Below are positions 28,741-37,985 of a DNA stretch of 64,000 nt, one piece after another (the stretch's first letter is position 1; each line of letters begins with the position of its first letter). The position numbers were made by a program, and so were the translations under genes. Source of the DNA: Caulobacter sp. (GTDB lineage Bacteria; Pseudomonadota; Alphaproteobacteria; Caulobacterales; Caulobacteraceae); contig JAIOXZ010000004.1 in the NCBI GenBank assembly GCA_021741355.1, forward strand, positions 124,001-188,000, read 5' to 3'. The notes under the pieces are model-generated. The model did no database searches and was not told where the DNA came from. It was given only the letters and a program-made list of their open reading frames with translations.

Positions 28741-29352
28741 ATGTCCTTTCACGAGGTTCGCCTGCCCGCGCGGCTGGCGTTCGGCTCGACCGGCGGGGTC
28801 GAGCGCCGGACCGAGGTCGTCACCCTGGCGTCCGGGTTCGAGCGGCGCTCGACGCCGTGGGCGCACGGTCGGCGGCGGTATCTGATCGGAGCCGGCGTGC
28901 GGTCGCTCGATGACGCCGCGGCGCTGGTCGCCTTTTTCGAGGCGCGGCGCGGGCAGCTGTACGGGTTCCGGTTCCGGGACTTCGCCGACTTCAAGTCCTG
29001 CGCGCCCTCCGGGAGTATTTCGCCGATCGACCAGGCGCTGGGCGTCGGCGACGGAGAGGCCACGGTGTTCGCTCTGGCCAAGGCCTATGGCGACCTCGCC
29101 CGGCCGGTGACCAAGCCGGTCGACGGGACGGTGCGGGTGGCTGTCGACGGGGCGGAGGTCACGGGGTTCTCCGTGGATCCCGCGACGGGGCTCGTCACGT
29201 TCGAGGAACCGCCGGGGGAGGGCGCCGTGCTCACGGCCGGGTTCGAGTTCGATACGCCCGTGCGGTTCGACGCCGACCGCATCGACGTGACGCTGGAGAG
29301 TTTCGAGGCGGGGCGGGTGGTCGCGGTCCCGCTGATCGAGTTGCGGGTCTGA
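28741..29352 (+). CDS. DUF2460 tail protein (GTA gp12)
   Basis: The protein has 203 residues from the ATG at 28741. It begins SFHEVRLPARLAFGSTGGVERRTEVVTLASGFERRSTPWAHGRR, followed by FFEARRGQLYGFRFRDFADFKSC and a C-terminal FDTPVRFDADRIDV, all typical of DUF2460. It is a distal tail protein comparable to the hub region of siphophage tails. Confidence 0.93.
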   Translation: MSFHEVRLPARLAFGSTGGVERRTEVVTLASGFERRSTPWAHGRRRYLIGAGVRSLDDAAALVAFFEARRGQLYGFRFRDFADFKSCAPSGSISPIDQALGVGDGEATVFALAKAYGDLARPVTKPVDGTVRVAVDGAEVTGFSVDPATGLVTFEEPPGEGAVLTAGFEFDTPVRFDADRIDVTLESFEAGRVVAVPLIELRV

Positions 29353-29362
29353 ACACCTATCC

Positions 29363-29476
29363 CCTGTCATCCTGGACGCCGCAGGCGATCCGGGACCCAG
29401 ACTTATTGCCCGGCCCCGGCGCATGAAGCCGAATCTGGGTCCCGGATCGTCCCTTCGGGCCGTCCGGGATGACAGG
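29363..29476. repeat. family D palindromic repeat, inverted pair
   Basis: CTGTCATCCTGGACGCCGCA... on the left pairs with ...GCCGTCCGGGATGACAG on the right; GATCCGGGACCCAGA and TCTGGGTCCCGGATC inside extend the inverted pairing. It fills the gap between the DUF2460 and DUF2163 genes. Confidence 0.87.
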
Positions 29477-29516
29477 TGAGGGAAGCCGGCGCTGACGTTC
29501 GCGAAAGGCCGCCCCG

Positions 29517-30176
29517 ATGAAAATCATACCTTCGGCCCTGGCCGCCCGGATCGAGTCCGGCGCGGCGATGCTGGCGCATGTCTGGCTGCTGACGCGGCGG
29601 GACGGCGCGCGGCTGGGCTTCACCGATCATGACCGGGACCTGGACCACGACGGGCTGAGTTGCCTGGCCGCCAGCGGCTGGACCGCAGGCGCGGCCGACG
29701 CCGGGCTCGGGTTCACCGCCGGCGCGGCGTCCGCGAGCGGCGGGCTCGACAGCGAAGCGCTGACCGAGGTGGATATCGCCGGCGGGCTCTATGACGGCTG
29801 CACCGTCGAGTGCCGGCGTGTGGACTGGTCCGAGCCGGCGCTGTTCGTCAGCCTGTGGTCGGGGGTCATCAGCCGCCTGAAACGGGAGGGCGGCGCCTTT
29901 GTCGCCGAGATCGACGGGCCGCTGGCCGCGCTGGACCGTGTCGCCGGACGGACGTTCGGGCGGCTGTGCGACGCCAACCTGGGGGACGGGCGCTGTAGCG
30001 TCCCGGAGGCGCATCCGGCGTTCGGTGAGGGCTGCGGCAAGCGCTCGTCCACCTGTTCAGGTCGTTTCGACAATCTGCTGAATTTTCGCGGTTTTCCGGA
30101 CATTCCTGGCGAGGACTTCCTGACCGTCTATCCGGCCAGGGGCGAGCGGCACGACGGGAAGTCGCGCCGTGGATAG
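29517..30176 (+). CDS. DUF2163 tail protein (GTA gp13)
   Basis: The protein has 219 residues. N-terminal MLAHVWLLTRRDGARLGFTDHDRDL and the C-terminal cysteine-bearing block LCDANLGDGRCSV, GCGKRSSTCSGRFDN, FRGFPDIPGED are the DUF2163 hallmarks. The conserved cysteines may hold a metal or disulfides in the baseplate. The gene overlaps the next by eight bases. Confidence 0.93.
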   Translation: MKIIPSALAARIESGAAMLAHVWLLTRRDGARLGFTDHDRDLDHDGLSCLAASGWTAGAADAGLGFTAGAASASGGLDSEALTEVDIAGGLYDGCTVECRRVDWSEPALFVSLWSGVISRLKREGGAFVAEIDGPLAALDRVAGRTFGRLCDANLGDGRCSVPEAHPAFGEGCGKRSSTCSGRFDNLLNFRGFPDIPGEDFLTVYPARGERHDGKSRRG

Positions 30177-30636
30177 CGGGTTGCGATACGACCGCGCCGC
30201 CGTCGTCGCCGCTGCCCGGTCGTGGATCGGAACGCCTTACCGCCACCAGGCGTCGCTGCAGGGGCGGGGGTGCGACTGCCTGGGGCTCGTGCGCGGGGTC
30301 TGGCGGGCGCTGTACGGCGACGAGCCCGAGGCGCCGCCCGTCTATCGCGCCGACTGGGCCGAGACCGGCGGGCGCGAGACGTTGCTCGAGGCGGCCCGGC
30401 GGCATCTGGTCGAGACGGACGTCCGCGACGTCAGGCCCGGCGAGGTGCTCCTGTTCCGGATGACGCCCGAGGCCTGCGTGAAGCACTGCGCGATCGTCTC
30501 CGAGGCGCGGCCCGGCGATCCCGAACGGCGGATGATCCACGCCTACTGGGCGCGCGCCGTGGTCGAGAGCTGGATCGGGCCGTGGTGGCGGCGCCGGCTG
30601 GCGTATGCGTTTTCCTTCCCCGGTGTGAGCGACTGA
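30169..30636 (+). CDS. NlpC/P60 peptidase (GTA gp14)
   Basis: The protein has 155 residues with a GTG start inside the end of the DUF2163 gene. The catalytic cysteine lies in GRGCDCLGLVRGVW, the histidine in ACVKHCAIVSEA, and a third polar residue near MIHAYWARAVVES. In GTAs this tail-tip enzyme cuts cell-wall peptide so DNA can enter the recipient. Confidence 0.93.
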   Translation: MDSGLRYDRAAVVAAARSWIGTPYRHQASLQGRGCDCLGLVRGVWRALYGDEPEAPPVYRADWAETGGRETLLEAARRHLVETDVRDVRPGEVLLFRMTPEACVKHCAIVSEARPGDPERRMIHAYWARAVVESWIGPWWRRRLAYAFSFPGVSD

Positions 30637-30637
30637 C

Positions 30638-33600
30638 ATGGCGCAGGTGATCCTTGGCGGGCTCGGGCGGGCTCTCGGCGGCGCGCTCGGCGCCAGTCTC
30701 GGCGCGGCGGTCGGCGGCGCGCTCGACCGGGCGGCCATCGCCGGTTTGCAGCCGGCGCGGCAGGTCGGGCCGAGGTTGCGCGAACTGCAGCTGATGAGCG
30801 CCGCCGAGGGCGCGCCGATGGCCGCCGTGTTCGGTCGGGCGCGGGTCGCGGGACAGGTGATCTGGGCCGCGCGCTTCCGGGAAAAGCGCATCGAGCGCCA
30901 GGCCGGCGGCGGCAAGGGCGGGCCGAAGACCGTCGAGTACCGCTACAGCCTGTCGTTCGCCGTGGCGCTCTGCGAGGGACCGATCGACGGGATCGGCCGC
31001 ATCTGGGCCGACGGCAAGCCGATGGATCTGACTGGCGTGACGATGCGGCTGCATCGCGGGACGGAGGACCAGACGCCCGATCCGCTGATCGAGGCTGTCG
31101 AGGGGAGCGCACCGGCCTGTCGCGGGTGTGCGTACCTGGTGTTCGAGGACCTGCCGCTGGAGCCCTATGGCAACCGGCCGCCGCAGCTGTCCGTCGAGGT
31201 GTTCCGGCGGCCGCCCGCGAGCGGCGGGCTCGGAGAATTGCTGACCAGCGTCTGCCTGATCCCCGGGGCCGGGGAGTTCGTCTACGCGACCGATGTGGTG
31301 CACCGCCGGGACGGGCTGACGCGGCTGACCGCCGAGACCGTTCACAACGGCGATGGACGTGCGGATCTGTTGGTGTCCCTGGACCAGCTGCAGGCCCAGC
31401 TGCCGAACCTGGAGGCGGTGACGCTCGTCGTGGCCTGGTTCGGGACCAGTCTGGACGCCGGGATCTGTCAGTTCCGGCCCGGCGTCGAGCAGGCGGAGAA
31501 GGCCACCCTGCCCTGGAGCTGGAAGGCCGGCGGCGTCGGTCGGGGCGGGGCGCATCTGATCTCGCACCAAGGCGACGGGCCGGCCTATGGCGGGACGCCC
31601 GCGGACCGCGCCGTGCTGCAGGCCATCGCCGAGCTGAAGGCGCGCGGGCTGAAGGTGACGCTGTATCCGTTCGTGCTGATGGACTGCGAGGGCTATCCAT
31701 GGCGTGGCAGGATCGGCGGGGAAGCGGCTGATATCACAGGATTATTCGGCGACGCTTCGCCTGAAGATTTCGCGGTCGACGGTCACACGGCGAGCTATTC
31801 CGGTCCGGCGGACTGGGGTCTGCGGCGGATGATCCTGCACCAGGCGAAGCTGGCGCAGATGGCCGGCGGCGTGGACGGATTTCTGATCGGTTCGGAACTG
31901 CGCGGGATCACCGCCATCCGCGACGGCGACAGTTTTCCGGCCGTGGCGGCCCTGTGCGACCTGGCGGCGGACTGCCGGACCCTGCTCGGGAGCGAGACCG
32001 CGATCGGCTATGCGGCCGACTGGTCGGAATATTTCGGCCATCAGCCCGCGGACGGGTCGGGCGATGTGTTCTTCCACCTCGATCCGTTGTGGGCTGATCC
32101 CAACATCGATTTCGTCGGCATCGACTTCTATCCGCCCCTGGCCGACTGGCGGGACGGCGAGGCGCAGGACGCCTGGGACATCGCCTCCCGCGAGGGGTTC
32201 GACTGGTTCTACGCCTCGGTGGAGGATCGGGCGGCGAAGGTGCGCACGCCGATCGCCGACGGCGCCCATGGCGAGCCGTGGGTGTTCCGGCCCAAGGACC
32301 TCGTCGGCTGGTGGTCCAACACGCATCATGACCGCCCCGGGGGAGTCCGTTCCGGAGCGCCCACCGCCTGGGTTCCGCGGTCCAAACCGATCCGGCTGAT
32401 CGAGTTCGGCTGCCCGGCCGTCGACAAGGGCGCCAATGCGCCGAACCTGTTCATCGATCCCAAGAGCAGCGAGAGCGCCCTGCCGCCGTTCTCGAGCGGG
32501 GCGCGGGACGATGAAGGGCAGCGGCGGACGCTCGAGGCCGTGCTCGGGCATTTCGGCGATGGCGGCAACAATCCCGTCTCGCCGGTCTACGGCGGGGCGA
32601 TGGTCGAGGGGCTGAGCGCCTGGTGCTGGGACGCCCGGCCGTTTCCGGACTTTCCCGCGCGGACCGGCGTTTGGGCCGATGGACCGAACTGGGCGCGGGG
32701 CCACTGGCTGAACGGCCGGGTCGGCGCCGCGCCGGTCGGCGATCTGGTCACCGCCCTGGCGCAGCGAGCCGGGGTGAGCCTCGATGTGGGCGACGTGCGC
32801 GGCGTTGTCAGCGGTTATGTGGTGGAGGCGCCGATGCGGTTGCGGGATGCGCTTGAGCCGCTGGCGCTGGCGTTCGGATTTGACGCCGCCGAGCGGGATG
32901 GGGGCGTGACGCTGGTCAGCCGGGATGGACCTGCCGACGTCACGCTGGGCGAAAACGACCTGGCGCTGCCCGACGAGCGCGTCGCCTGTGTCGATACGCG
33001 GACGCTGGAGACGCCATCGGACGAACTGCGCCTGCGGTTCATCGACGAGACCGCCGACTATCGCATCGGCGGCCTGACCGTGCGTCGCGACCCGGCGGTG
33101 GGCGGCGGGACCCGGCAGATCGACCTGCCGATCGTCACGACCGCTGGAATGGCCGAGCGGGTCGGGCGTCGTGTGCTGGCGCAGGACCAGGCGGCGAGGG
33201 ACAGCCGGACAGCGCATCTGTCGCCGTTGGCGGCCCTGACCGTGGAGCCCGGCGACCGGTTGGCGTTCGTCGGTGGGGAGACCGTCTGGCGGCTCACCGG
33301 GCTGGATCGGGACGAGCGGCCGCGGGCCACACTGCAGGTCGCAGAGCCGGCCCAGGCAGCCGATGGCGGCCTCCCCGACTGGACCTCGCCGCCGCCGATC
33401 GAGCCTGCGGGGCCACCTGTGCTCTACGTGCTCGACCTGCCGCCCCTGCCGGGGTCCGAGACCGACGCACGGCCGTTGGCGGCGGCGGGGCTGGAGCCAT
33501 GGCGGGACCTGGATGTTCATGCCGGGCCGGAGACGGAGGCCTTGACCGCGCGCGCGCGGCTGAACCAGCCCGCGGGGGTGGGCGAGACGCTGAGCGATCT

Positions 33601-34345
33601 GCCGGCGGGACCGCTGCACCGGCTGGACCCCGGCGGGCGGCTGACCCTCCGGCTGGAAGGGACGACGCTGGAGACCCGGACGCTCACGGCCGTGCTGGCC
33701 GGCGCCAATGCGCTGGCCGTGCGCAACGGCGGCGGGGACTGGGAAGTGCTGCAGTTCCTGACCGCCGAGCTGACCGGCGAGGATGTCTGGACCCTGGGCG
33801 GGCTGCTGCGCGGACAGGGCGGCAGCGATCCGGAGATGGCGGCGCTGACGCCGGCCGGGGCGCCGGTCGTGTTGCTGGGCGAGGGGCTGGCGCGGGCCGA
33901 GGTCTCGCTCGGCGAGCGCGGACTGCCGCTGGTCTGGCGCGCGGCGCAGGCCGGCGGGCCGGCCGGTGGAAACGCGATGGCCGAGGCCGCCTTCACCTGG
34001 CGCGGCCTGGCCGACCGGCCGTGGAGCCCCGCGCATCTGACGCTGGAGGCCGGCGAGGGAGGCGATCTGGTCCTGACCTGGATCCGGCGGGCGCGGCTGG
34101 GCGGCGACAACTGGGACGGCGAGCCGCCGTTGTCGGAGGAGCGGGAGGTCTATCGCGTCGAGATCCTGGACGGCGAGGGCATCGTGCGGACCGCCGAAGT
34201 CACCGCCCCCGCGTTCACCTGGACCGGCGCGCAGCAGGCTGATGATTTTCTGGGCGGCGTTCCCGATCCGGTGACGATCCGGGTGGCGCAGGGATCAGCT
34301 GTTTTCGGCTGGGGCGCGACGACGACGCGGAGCCTGTGGCGCTGA
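30638..34345 (+). CDS. GTA host-specificity / tail-tip protein (gp15, TIM-barrel type)
   Basis: The protein has 1235 residues. The N-terminus (MAQVILGGLGRALGGALGAS) and the region KTVEYRYSLSFAVALCEGPIDGIGRIWADGKP match phage tail-tip J-like proteins. The centre (~250-560) is the GTA TIM-barrel-like domain, with LKVTLYPFVLMDC, GFLIGSELRGITAIRD, FVGIDFYPPLADWRDG and RLIEFGCPAVDKG. The C-terminal part is the receptor-binding, beta-rich module. It recognises the recipient surface, perhaps capsule. The gene is intact. Confidence 0.94.
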   Translation: MAQVILGGLGRALGGALGASLGAAVGGALDRAAIAGLQPARQVGPRLRELQLMSAAEGAPMAAVFGRARVAGQVIWAARFREKRIERQAGGGKGGPKTVEYRYSLSFAVALCEGPIDGIGRIWADGKPMDLTGVTMRLHRGTEDQTPDPLIEAVEGSAPACRGCAYLVFEDLPLEPYGNRPPQLSVEVFRRPPASGGLGELLTSVCLIPGAGEFVYATDVVHRRDGLTRLTAETVHNGDGRADLLVSLDQLQAQLPNLEAVTLVVAWFGTSLDAGICQFRPGVEQAEKATLPWSWKAGGVGRGGAHLISHQGDGPAYGGTPADRAVLQAIAELKARGLKVTLYPFVLMDCEGYPWRGRIGGEAADITGLFGDASPEDFAVDGHTASYSGPADWGLRRMILHQAKLAQMAGGVDGFLIGSELRGITAIRDGDSFPAVAALCDLAADCRTLLGSETAIGYAADWSEYFGHQPADGSGDVFFHLDPLWADPNIDFVGIDFYPPLADWRDGEAQDAWDIASREGFDWFYASVEDRAAKVRTPIADGAHGEPWVFRPKDLVGWWSNTHHDRPGGVRSGAPTAWVPRSKPIRLIEFGCPAVDKGANAPNLFIDPKSSESALPPFSSGARDDEGQRRTLEAVLGHFGDGGNNPVSPVYGGAMVEGLSAWCWDARPFPDFPARTGVWADGPNWARGHWLNGRVGAAPVGDLVTALAQRAGVSLDVGDVRGVVSGYVVEAPMRLRDALEPLALAFGFDAAERDGGVTLVSRDGPADVTLGENDLALPDERVACVDTRTLETPSDELRLRFIDETADYRIGGLTVRRDPAVGGGTRQIDLPIVTTAGMAERVGRRVLAQDQAARDSRTAHLSPLAALTVEPGDRLAFVGGETVWRLTGLDRDERPRATLQVAEPAQAADGGLPDWTSPPPIEPAGPPVLYVLDLPPLPGSETDARPLAAAGLEPWRDLDVHAGPETEALTARARLNQPAGVGETLSDLPAGPLHRLDPGGRLTLRLEGTTLETRTLTAVLAGANALAVRNGGGDWEVLQFLTAELTGEDVWTLGGLLRGQGGSDPEMAALTPAGAPVVLLGEGLARAEVSLGERGLPLVWRAAQAGGPAGGNAMAEAAFTWRGLADRPWSPAHLTLEAGEGGDLVLTWIRRARLGGDNWDGEPPLSEEREVYRVEILDGEGIVRTAEVTAPAFTWTGAQQADDFLGGVPDPVTIRVAQGSAVFGWGATTTRSLWR

Positions 34346-34397
34346 GGGGCGAGACACTCTATCTGGAGGCTCGACGACTTCCACCGGCGAGGGGCCC

Positions 34398-35342
34398 TTG
34401 GCGCGCGATCCTTACCTTGAACTCGGCGTACCGCGCGGTGCGAGCCAGGATGACGTCCGCAAGGCGTTCCGCAAGCTGGCCAAGCAGTTCCATCCTGACG
34501 CCAACCAGAATGACCCGACCGCCGAAGAGAAGTTCAAGCGCGTCTCGTCGGCGTTCGACATTCTGGGCGATCCCGACAAGCGCAAGAAATTCGACCGCGG
34601 CGAGATCGATGCCGACGGACGCGAGCAGCATCCCGGCTACGGCGGCGGCAGTCCGTTCGGCCCCGGGGGCGCCTCCGGCGGCCGGTATCGGCCGGGCCCG
34701 GGCAGTCCCGGGTTCGAAGGGGTCGATATCAACGACATCTTCGGCGACATGTTCGGCGAGCGTGGCCGGGGCGGACCCGGCGCAGGCCGCGCCGGCTTCG
34801 GCTTCGGCGGCGGCGGTCGTGGCTCTGATCTGCGCGCGCATCTCGACATCGACATCGAAGAAGCCATCCGCGGCGGCAAGAAGCGCATCGCCTTCTCCGA
34901 CGGCCGCACGCTCGAGGTGGCGATCCCCAAGGGCGCCCAGGACGGCCAGACCCTGCGGCTCAAGGGCCAGGGCGCCGGCGGCCGGGCCGGTCCGGGTGAC
35001 GCCCTGATCGAAATCGGCATCAAGCCGCATCCGCTATATCGCCGCGAAGGCGACATGCTGCACATGGACCTGCCCGTCTCGGTGCCCGACGCGGTGCTGG
35101 GCGGCAAGGTCGATGCGCCGACCCCGGACGGGCCGGTGGCCCTGACTGTGCCGAAAGGCTCGAACAGCGGCGCCCAGCTGCGACTCAAGGGGCGCGGCTT
35201 CATCAACGCCAAGGGCCAGCGTGGCGACCTGATGGCGCGCCTGGTGGTGACCCTGCCCGACGCCGTCGATCCAACGCTCGAAAAGCTGGCCGAGACCTGG
35301 CGCAAGGAGCGGCCCTACTCGCCAAAAAGGCGTCAGGGGTGA
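34398..35342 (+). CDS. DnaJ-type co-chaperone (CbpA-like, J domain plus DnaJ C-terminal domain)
   Basis: The protein has 314 residues with a TTG start behind GGCGAGGGG. J domain at 1-70 (DPYLELGVPRGASQDDVRKAFRKLAKQFHPDANQN with the HPD triad), a glycine-rich linker with PGFEGVDINDIFGDMFGE, then two DnaJ-C beta domains (LDIDIEEAIRGGKKRI, PDAVLGGKVDAPTPDG). No zinc-finger cysteines, so class B (CbpA) and not DnaJ. It stimulates DnaK. It lies 52 bp after the GTA gp15 gene; it is probably a host gene, though co-transcription is possible. Confidence 0.92.
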   Translation: MARDPYLELGVPRGASQDDVRKAFRKLAKQFHPDANQNDPTAEEKFKRVSSAFDILGDPDKRKKFDRGEIDADGREQHPGYGGGSPFGPGGASGGRYRPGPGSPGFEGVDINDIFGDMFGERGRGGPGAGRAGFGFGGGGRGSDLRAHLDIDIEEAIRGGKKRIAFSDGRTLEVAIPKGAQDGQTLRLKGQGAGGRAGPGDALIEIGIKPHPLYRREGDMLHMDLPVSVPDAVLGGKVDAPTPDGPVALTVPKGSNSGAQLRLKGRGFINAKGQRGDLMARLVVTLPDAVDPTLEKLAETWRKERPYSPKRRQG

Positions 35343-35414
35343 CACGGGACCGCCGTAGCCGGATAACGTGGCCATTCAGCCGGCGTTCAGCCCGGTTACC
35401 GTAGAAGCCAGGTC

Positions 35415-35840
35415 ATGAAACGCCTGTCCGTCCTTTTCGCAGCCCTTCTGCTGTCCACCGCCCTTCCGGCGGCGGCGCAGGCCCAGGCCTGTCCGAAGGG
35501 CCCGCTGGGCCAGGCCTGCCGCGATGCGCGCGTCGCCGGCGGGCAGGGCGGGCAGCGGCCCCAGCCGGGCGGCCAGGAGCGTCCGCGCGGCAATTCGCTG
35601 GGCGACAGCTGGGCGCCGCGCGAGGACGACGCCCGCGAAGGCGTCCGTGGCGGCCGGCTCGTGCCGCTGGAAAGCGTGATCCGCAACATCGCCCGCTCGA
35701 CCCCGGGACGGCTGCTCGACGCCGGTCTCGAGAACCACGGCGGCCGCCCCGTCTATCGAGTGCGCTGGCAAGCGGCGAACGGTCAGCGTATCGACTTCCT
35801 TGTCGACGCGCGGTCCGGCGCGATCATCGGCAGAAACTGA
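35415..35840 (+). CDS. secreted PepSY-like protein
   Basis: The protein has 141 residues. Signal peptide MKRLSVLFAALLLSTALPAAAQA, then a Gly/Gln/Arg-rich linker (AGGQGGQRPQPGGQERPRG). The C-terminal PepSY-like domain has VPLESVIRNIARSTPGRLLDAGLENHGGRPVYRVRWQ and IDFLVDARSGAIIGRN. PepSY proteins are periplasmic and often tune an adjacent sensor. Seven bases separate it from the response regulator, so it probably forms an operon with the PhoP/PhoQ-like pair, in a place comparable to FeuN beside FeuPQ in rhizobia. Confidence 0.85.
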   Translation: MKRLSVLFAALLLSTALPAAAQAQACPKGPLGQACRDARVAGGQGGQRPQPGGQERPRGNSLGDSWAPREDDAREGVRGGRLVPLESVIRNIARSTPGRLLDAGLENHGGRPVYRVRWQAANGQRIDFLVDARSGAIIGRN

Positions 35841-35847
35841 GGTCCCC

Positions 35848-36525
35848 ATGCGCATCCTGCTCGTCGAGGATGATCCCGATCTGTCGCGGCAGCTGAAGCT
35901 GGCGCTCGGCGAGGCCGGCTACGCCGTCGACCACGCCGCCGACGGCGAGGAAGCCCACTACCTGGGCGAGGGCGAACCCTATGACGCCGTAATCCTCGAT
36001 CTTGGCCTGCCCAAGATCGACGGCGTGTCGGTGCTGGAACGCTGGCGGCGGGACAACATCGCCATGCCCGTGCTGATCCTGACCGCGCGTGACAACTGGA
36101 GCCAGAAGGTCGCCGGGTTCGACGCCGGGGCCGACGACTATCTGACCAAGCCCTTCCATACCGAGGAACTGCTGGCCCGGCTGCGCGCGCTGCTGCGACG
36201 GTCGGCCGGCGTCGCCACGCCGAACCTGGCGTGTGGCGGGCTGCGGCTGGATCCGCGATCGGCTCGCGCGTCGGTGAACGGCGAGCCGCTGCGGCTGACC
36301 TCGCTGGAATACCGGCTGCTGCACTACATGATCATGCACCAGGGCCGGGTGATCAGCCGGACCGAACTGGTCGAGCACCTGTACGATCAGGACTTCGACC
36401 GCGACTCCAACACCATCGAGGTGTTCATCGGCCGGGTGCGCAAGAAGATCGGACCCGATCGCATCGAGACCGTGCGCGGCCTGGGCTACCGGCTGACGCC
36501 GCTGCCGGGCGAGCCTACCGAGTGA
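35848..36525 (+). CDS. OmpR/PhoP-family response regulator
   Basis: The protein has 225 residues from the ATG at 35848 (RILLVEDDPDLSRQLK). Receiver phospho-acceptor Asp51 (VILDLGLPKIDG), conserved KPF switch lysine, then a winged-helix DNA-binding domain with VNGEPLRLTSLEYRLLHYM and SNTIEVFIGRVRKKIG...RGLGYRL. It is close to PhoP/FeuP. The stop overlaps the kinase GTG by four bases, so the two are co-translated. Confidence 0.93.
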   Translation: MRILLVEDDPDLSRQLKLALGEAGYAVDHAADGEEAHYLGEGEPYDAVILDLGLPKIDGVSVLERWRRDNIAMPVLILTARDNWSQKVAGFDAGADDYLTKPFHTEELLARLRALLRRSAGVATPNLACGGLRLDPRSARASVNGEPLRLTSLEYRLLHYMIMHQGRVISRTELVEHLYDQDFDRDSNTIEVFIGRVRKKIGPDRIETVRGLGYRLTPLPGEPTE

Positions 36526-37907
36526 AGCTCCCCGGCCTCGGCCGCCGTTCGCTCGTCGGGCGGCTGTTTCTGCTGGCCGCAGGCTGGAGTCTGGTGGTCC
36601 TGATCGTGACCGGGCTGTCGCTGACCGCCTTTTTCCAGCAGGCCGCGCTGAGCCGGTTCGATCTGGATCTGGTTTACCTGATCGAGGACCTGAACGCTGG
36701 AATCAGCGTCGACGACGGCGAGGTCCGGGCGCCGCCGCTGACCGACACGCGCGCGCTGCGGGCCTATTCCGGCCGCTACTGGCAGATCGCCGAGCCTGGC
36801 CCGAACAACACCATCAAGATCATCGTCCGGTCGCGCTCGCTGTTCGACCAGGAACTGAAGATCCCCGCCGACGTCGTGGCGCAGGTCGCCGCCACGCCGG
36901 CGACCCAGATGTTCTATGCCGCCGAGGGGCCGCTTGATCAGCCGCTGCGGGCGACCGCAATGCAGCTGAAACTCGCCGGCCGCATCGCGCCCGTGATCCT
37001 GATGGCCGCCGAGGACCGCTCGCCTGTGGACCGGGAGGCCCGGCGCTTCGCGGCGCTGACCGCCGGCGCCCTGGTGCTCATGGGGGCCGGCATTCTGGCG
37101 GCCGTCTGGATCCAGGTGCGGGTCGGCCTGCAGCCGCTGTTCCAGCTGCGTGGCGAGGTGGCGGACGTGCGCAAGGGCAAGGTCGAGCGGATCGTCGGTG
37201 ACTATCCCACCGAGCTGGAGCCGCTGGCCACCGAGCTGAACGCCCTGGTCGCGCACAACCAGGATGTCGTCGAACGGCAGCGGACCCATGTCGGCAATCT
37301 GGCGCATGCGCTGAAGACGCCCATCTCGGTCATGCTGACCGAAGCCACCCAGCAGCCCGGCCAGCTCGCCGATGTCGTTTCGCGGCAGGCCGAGGCCATG
37401 CGCAGCCATGTCGAACACCATCTGCGCCGCGCCCGCGCCGCCGCCCGATCGCAGAGCCATGGCGAGCGCAGCCTGGTGGAGCCCGTCCTCGACGAACTGG
37501 CCGTGACGATGGAGCGGATCTTCCAGGACAAGGGTGTGGAGATCGACTGGCGCTGCCCCGAGGATCTCTGCTTCCGGGGTGAACGGCAGGATCTGCAGGA
37601 GATTGTCGGCAACATCCTCGAGAATGCCGGCATCTGGTCGAAGGGGCGCGTGCGGGCCATCGCCGTCGCCGTCTCGCCCGAGCGCCTGCTGATCACCGTC
37701 GAGGACGACGGGCCGGGTCTGCCTGCCGACCGGCGTGAAGAGGTGCTCAAACGCGGCGCCCGCCTGGATGAAAGCGCTCCGGGGTCGGGGCTGGGCCTGG
37801 CGATCGTCGATGAGCTGGCGCGGGCCTACGGCGGATCGTTGGTATTGGGCGATTCCGTGATGGGCGGCCTGAAGGTCGAATTGAGTCTGCCGCGCGCCGA
37901 ATCCTGA
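36522..37907 (+). CDS. PhoQ/FeuQ-like sensor histidine kinase
   Basis: The protein has 461 residues with a GTG start overlapping the regulator stop. Two membrane segments (~14-36 and ~180-200) flank a ~140-residue periplasmic sensor. HAMP region LFQLRGEVADVRKGKVERI follows, then the H-box with His262 in NLAHALKTPISVM, the PhoQ-type variant. HATPase has NILENAGIWS, DDGPGLP and GSGLGLAIV. The likely stimulus is divalent cation, osmotic or peptide stress, but this is inferred from family. Confidence 0.92.
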   Translation: MKLPGLGRRSLVGRLFLLAAGWSLVVLIVTGLSLTAFFQQAALSRFDLDLVYLIEDLNAGISVDDGEVRAPPLTDTRALRAYSGRYWQIAEPGPNNTIKIIVRSRSLFDQELKIPADVVAQVAATPATQMFYAAEGPLDQPLRATAMQLKLAGRIAPVILMAAEDRSPVDREARRFAALTAGALVLMGAGILAAVWIQVRVGLQPLFQLRGEVADVRKGKVERIVGDYPTELEPLATELNALVAHNQDVVERQRTHVGNLAHALKTPISVMLTEATQQPGQLADVVSRQAEAMRSHVEHHLRRARAAARSQSHGERSLVEPVLDELAVTMERIFQDKGVEIDWRCPEDLCFRGERQDLQEIVGNILENAGIWSKGRVRAIAVAVSPERLLITVEDDGPGLPADRREEVLKRGARLDESAPGSGLGLAIVDELARAYGGSLVLGDSVMGGLKVELSLPRAES

Positions 37908-37985
37908 AACCAGCGTTTCGGAATCCGTTAACCCAATTGGGCGAAGGTTCTCTCTGAGACTTCGGGGTCTCCGCGGCAGAGGCTC

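Larger units (their letters stand above)
18757..34345 (+). mobile_element. gene transfer agent (GTA) structural cluster
   Basis: The order is small terminase-like protein, large terminase, portal, small membrane/coil protein, prohead protease, major capsid, two connector/adaptor proteins, DUF3168 protein, major tail protein, GTA gp10, tail chaperone, short tape measure, DUF2460, DUF2163, NlpC/P60 and host-specificity protein. This matches the RcGTA-type clusters that alphaproteobacteria have domesticated. No integrase, repressor, replication or lysis gene is present, and the tape measure is short, both consistent with a GTA and not a replicating prophage. Four extra genes and several repeat pairs lie inside it. 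Confidence 0.93.

Noticed and set aside
18757..34345. Complete inducible prophage
   Set aside because: No integrase, repressor, replication or lysis genes, and the gene order is that of the domesticated GTA.
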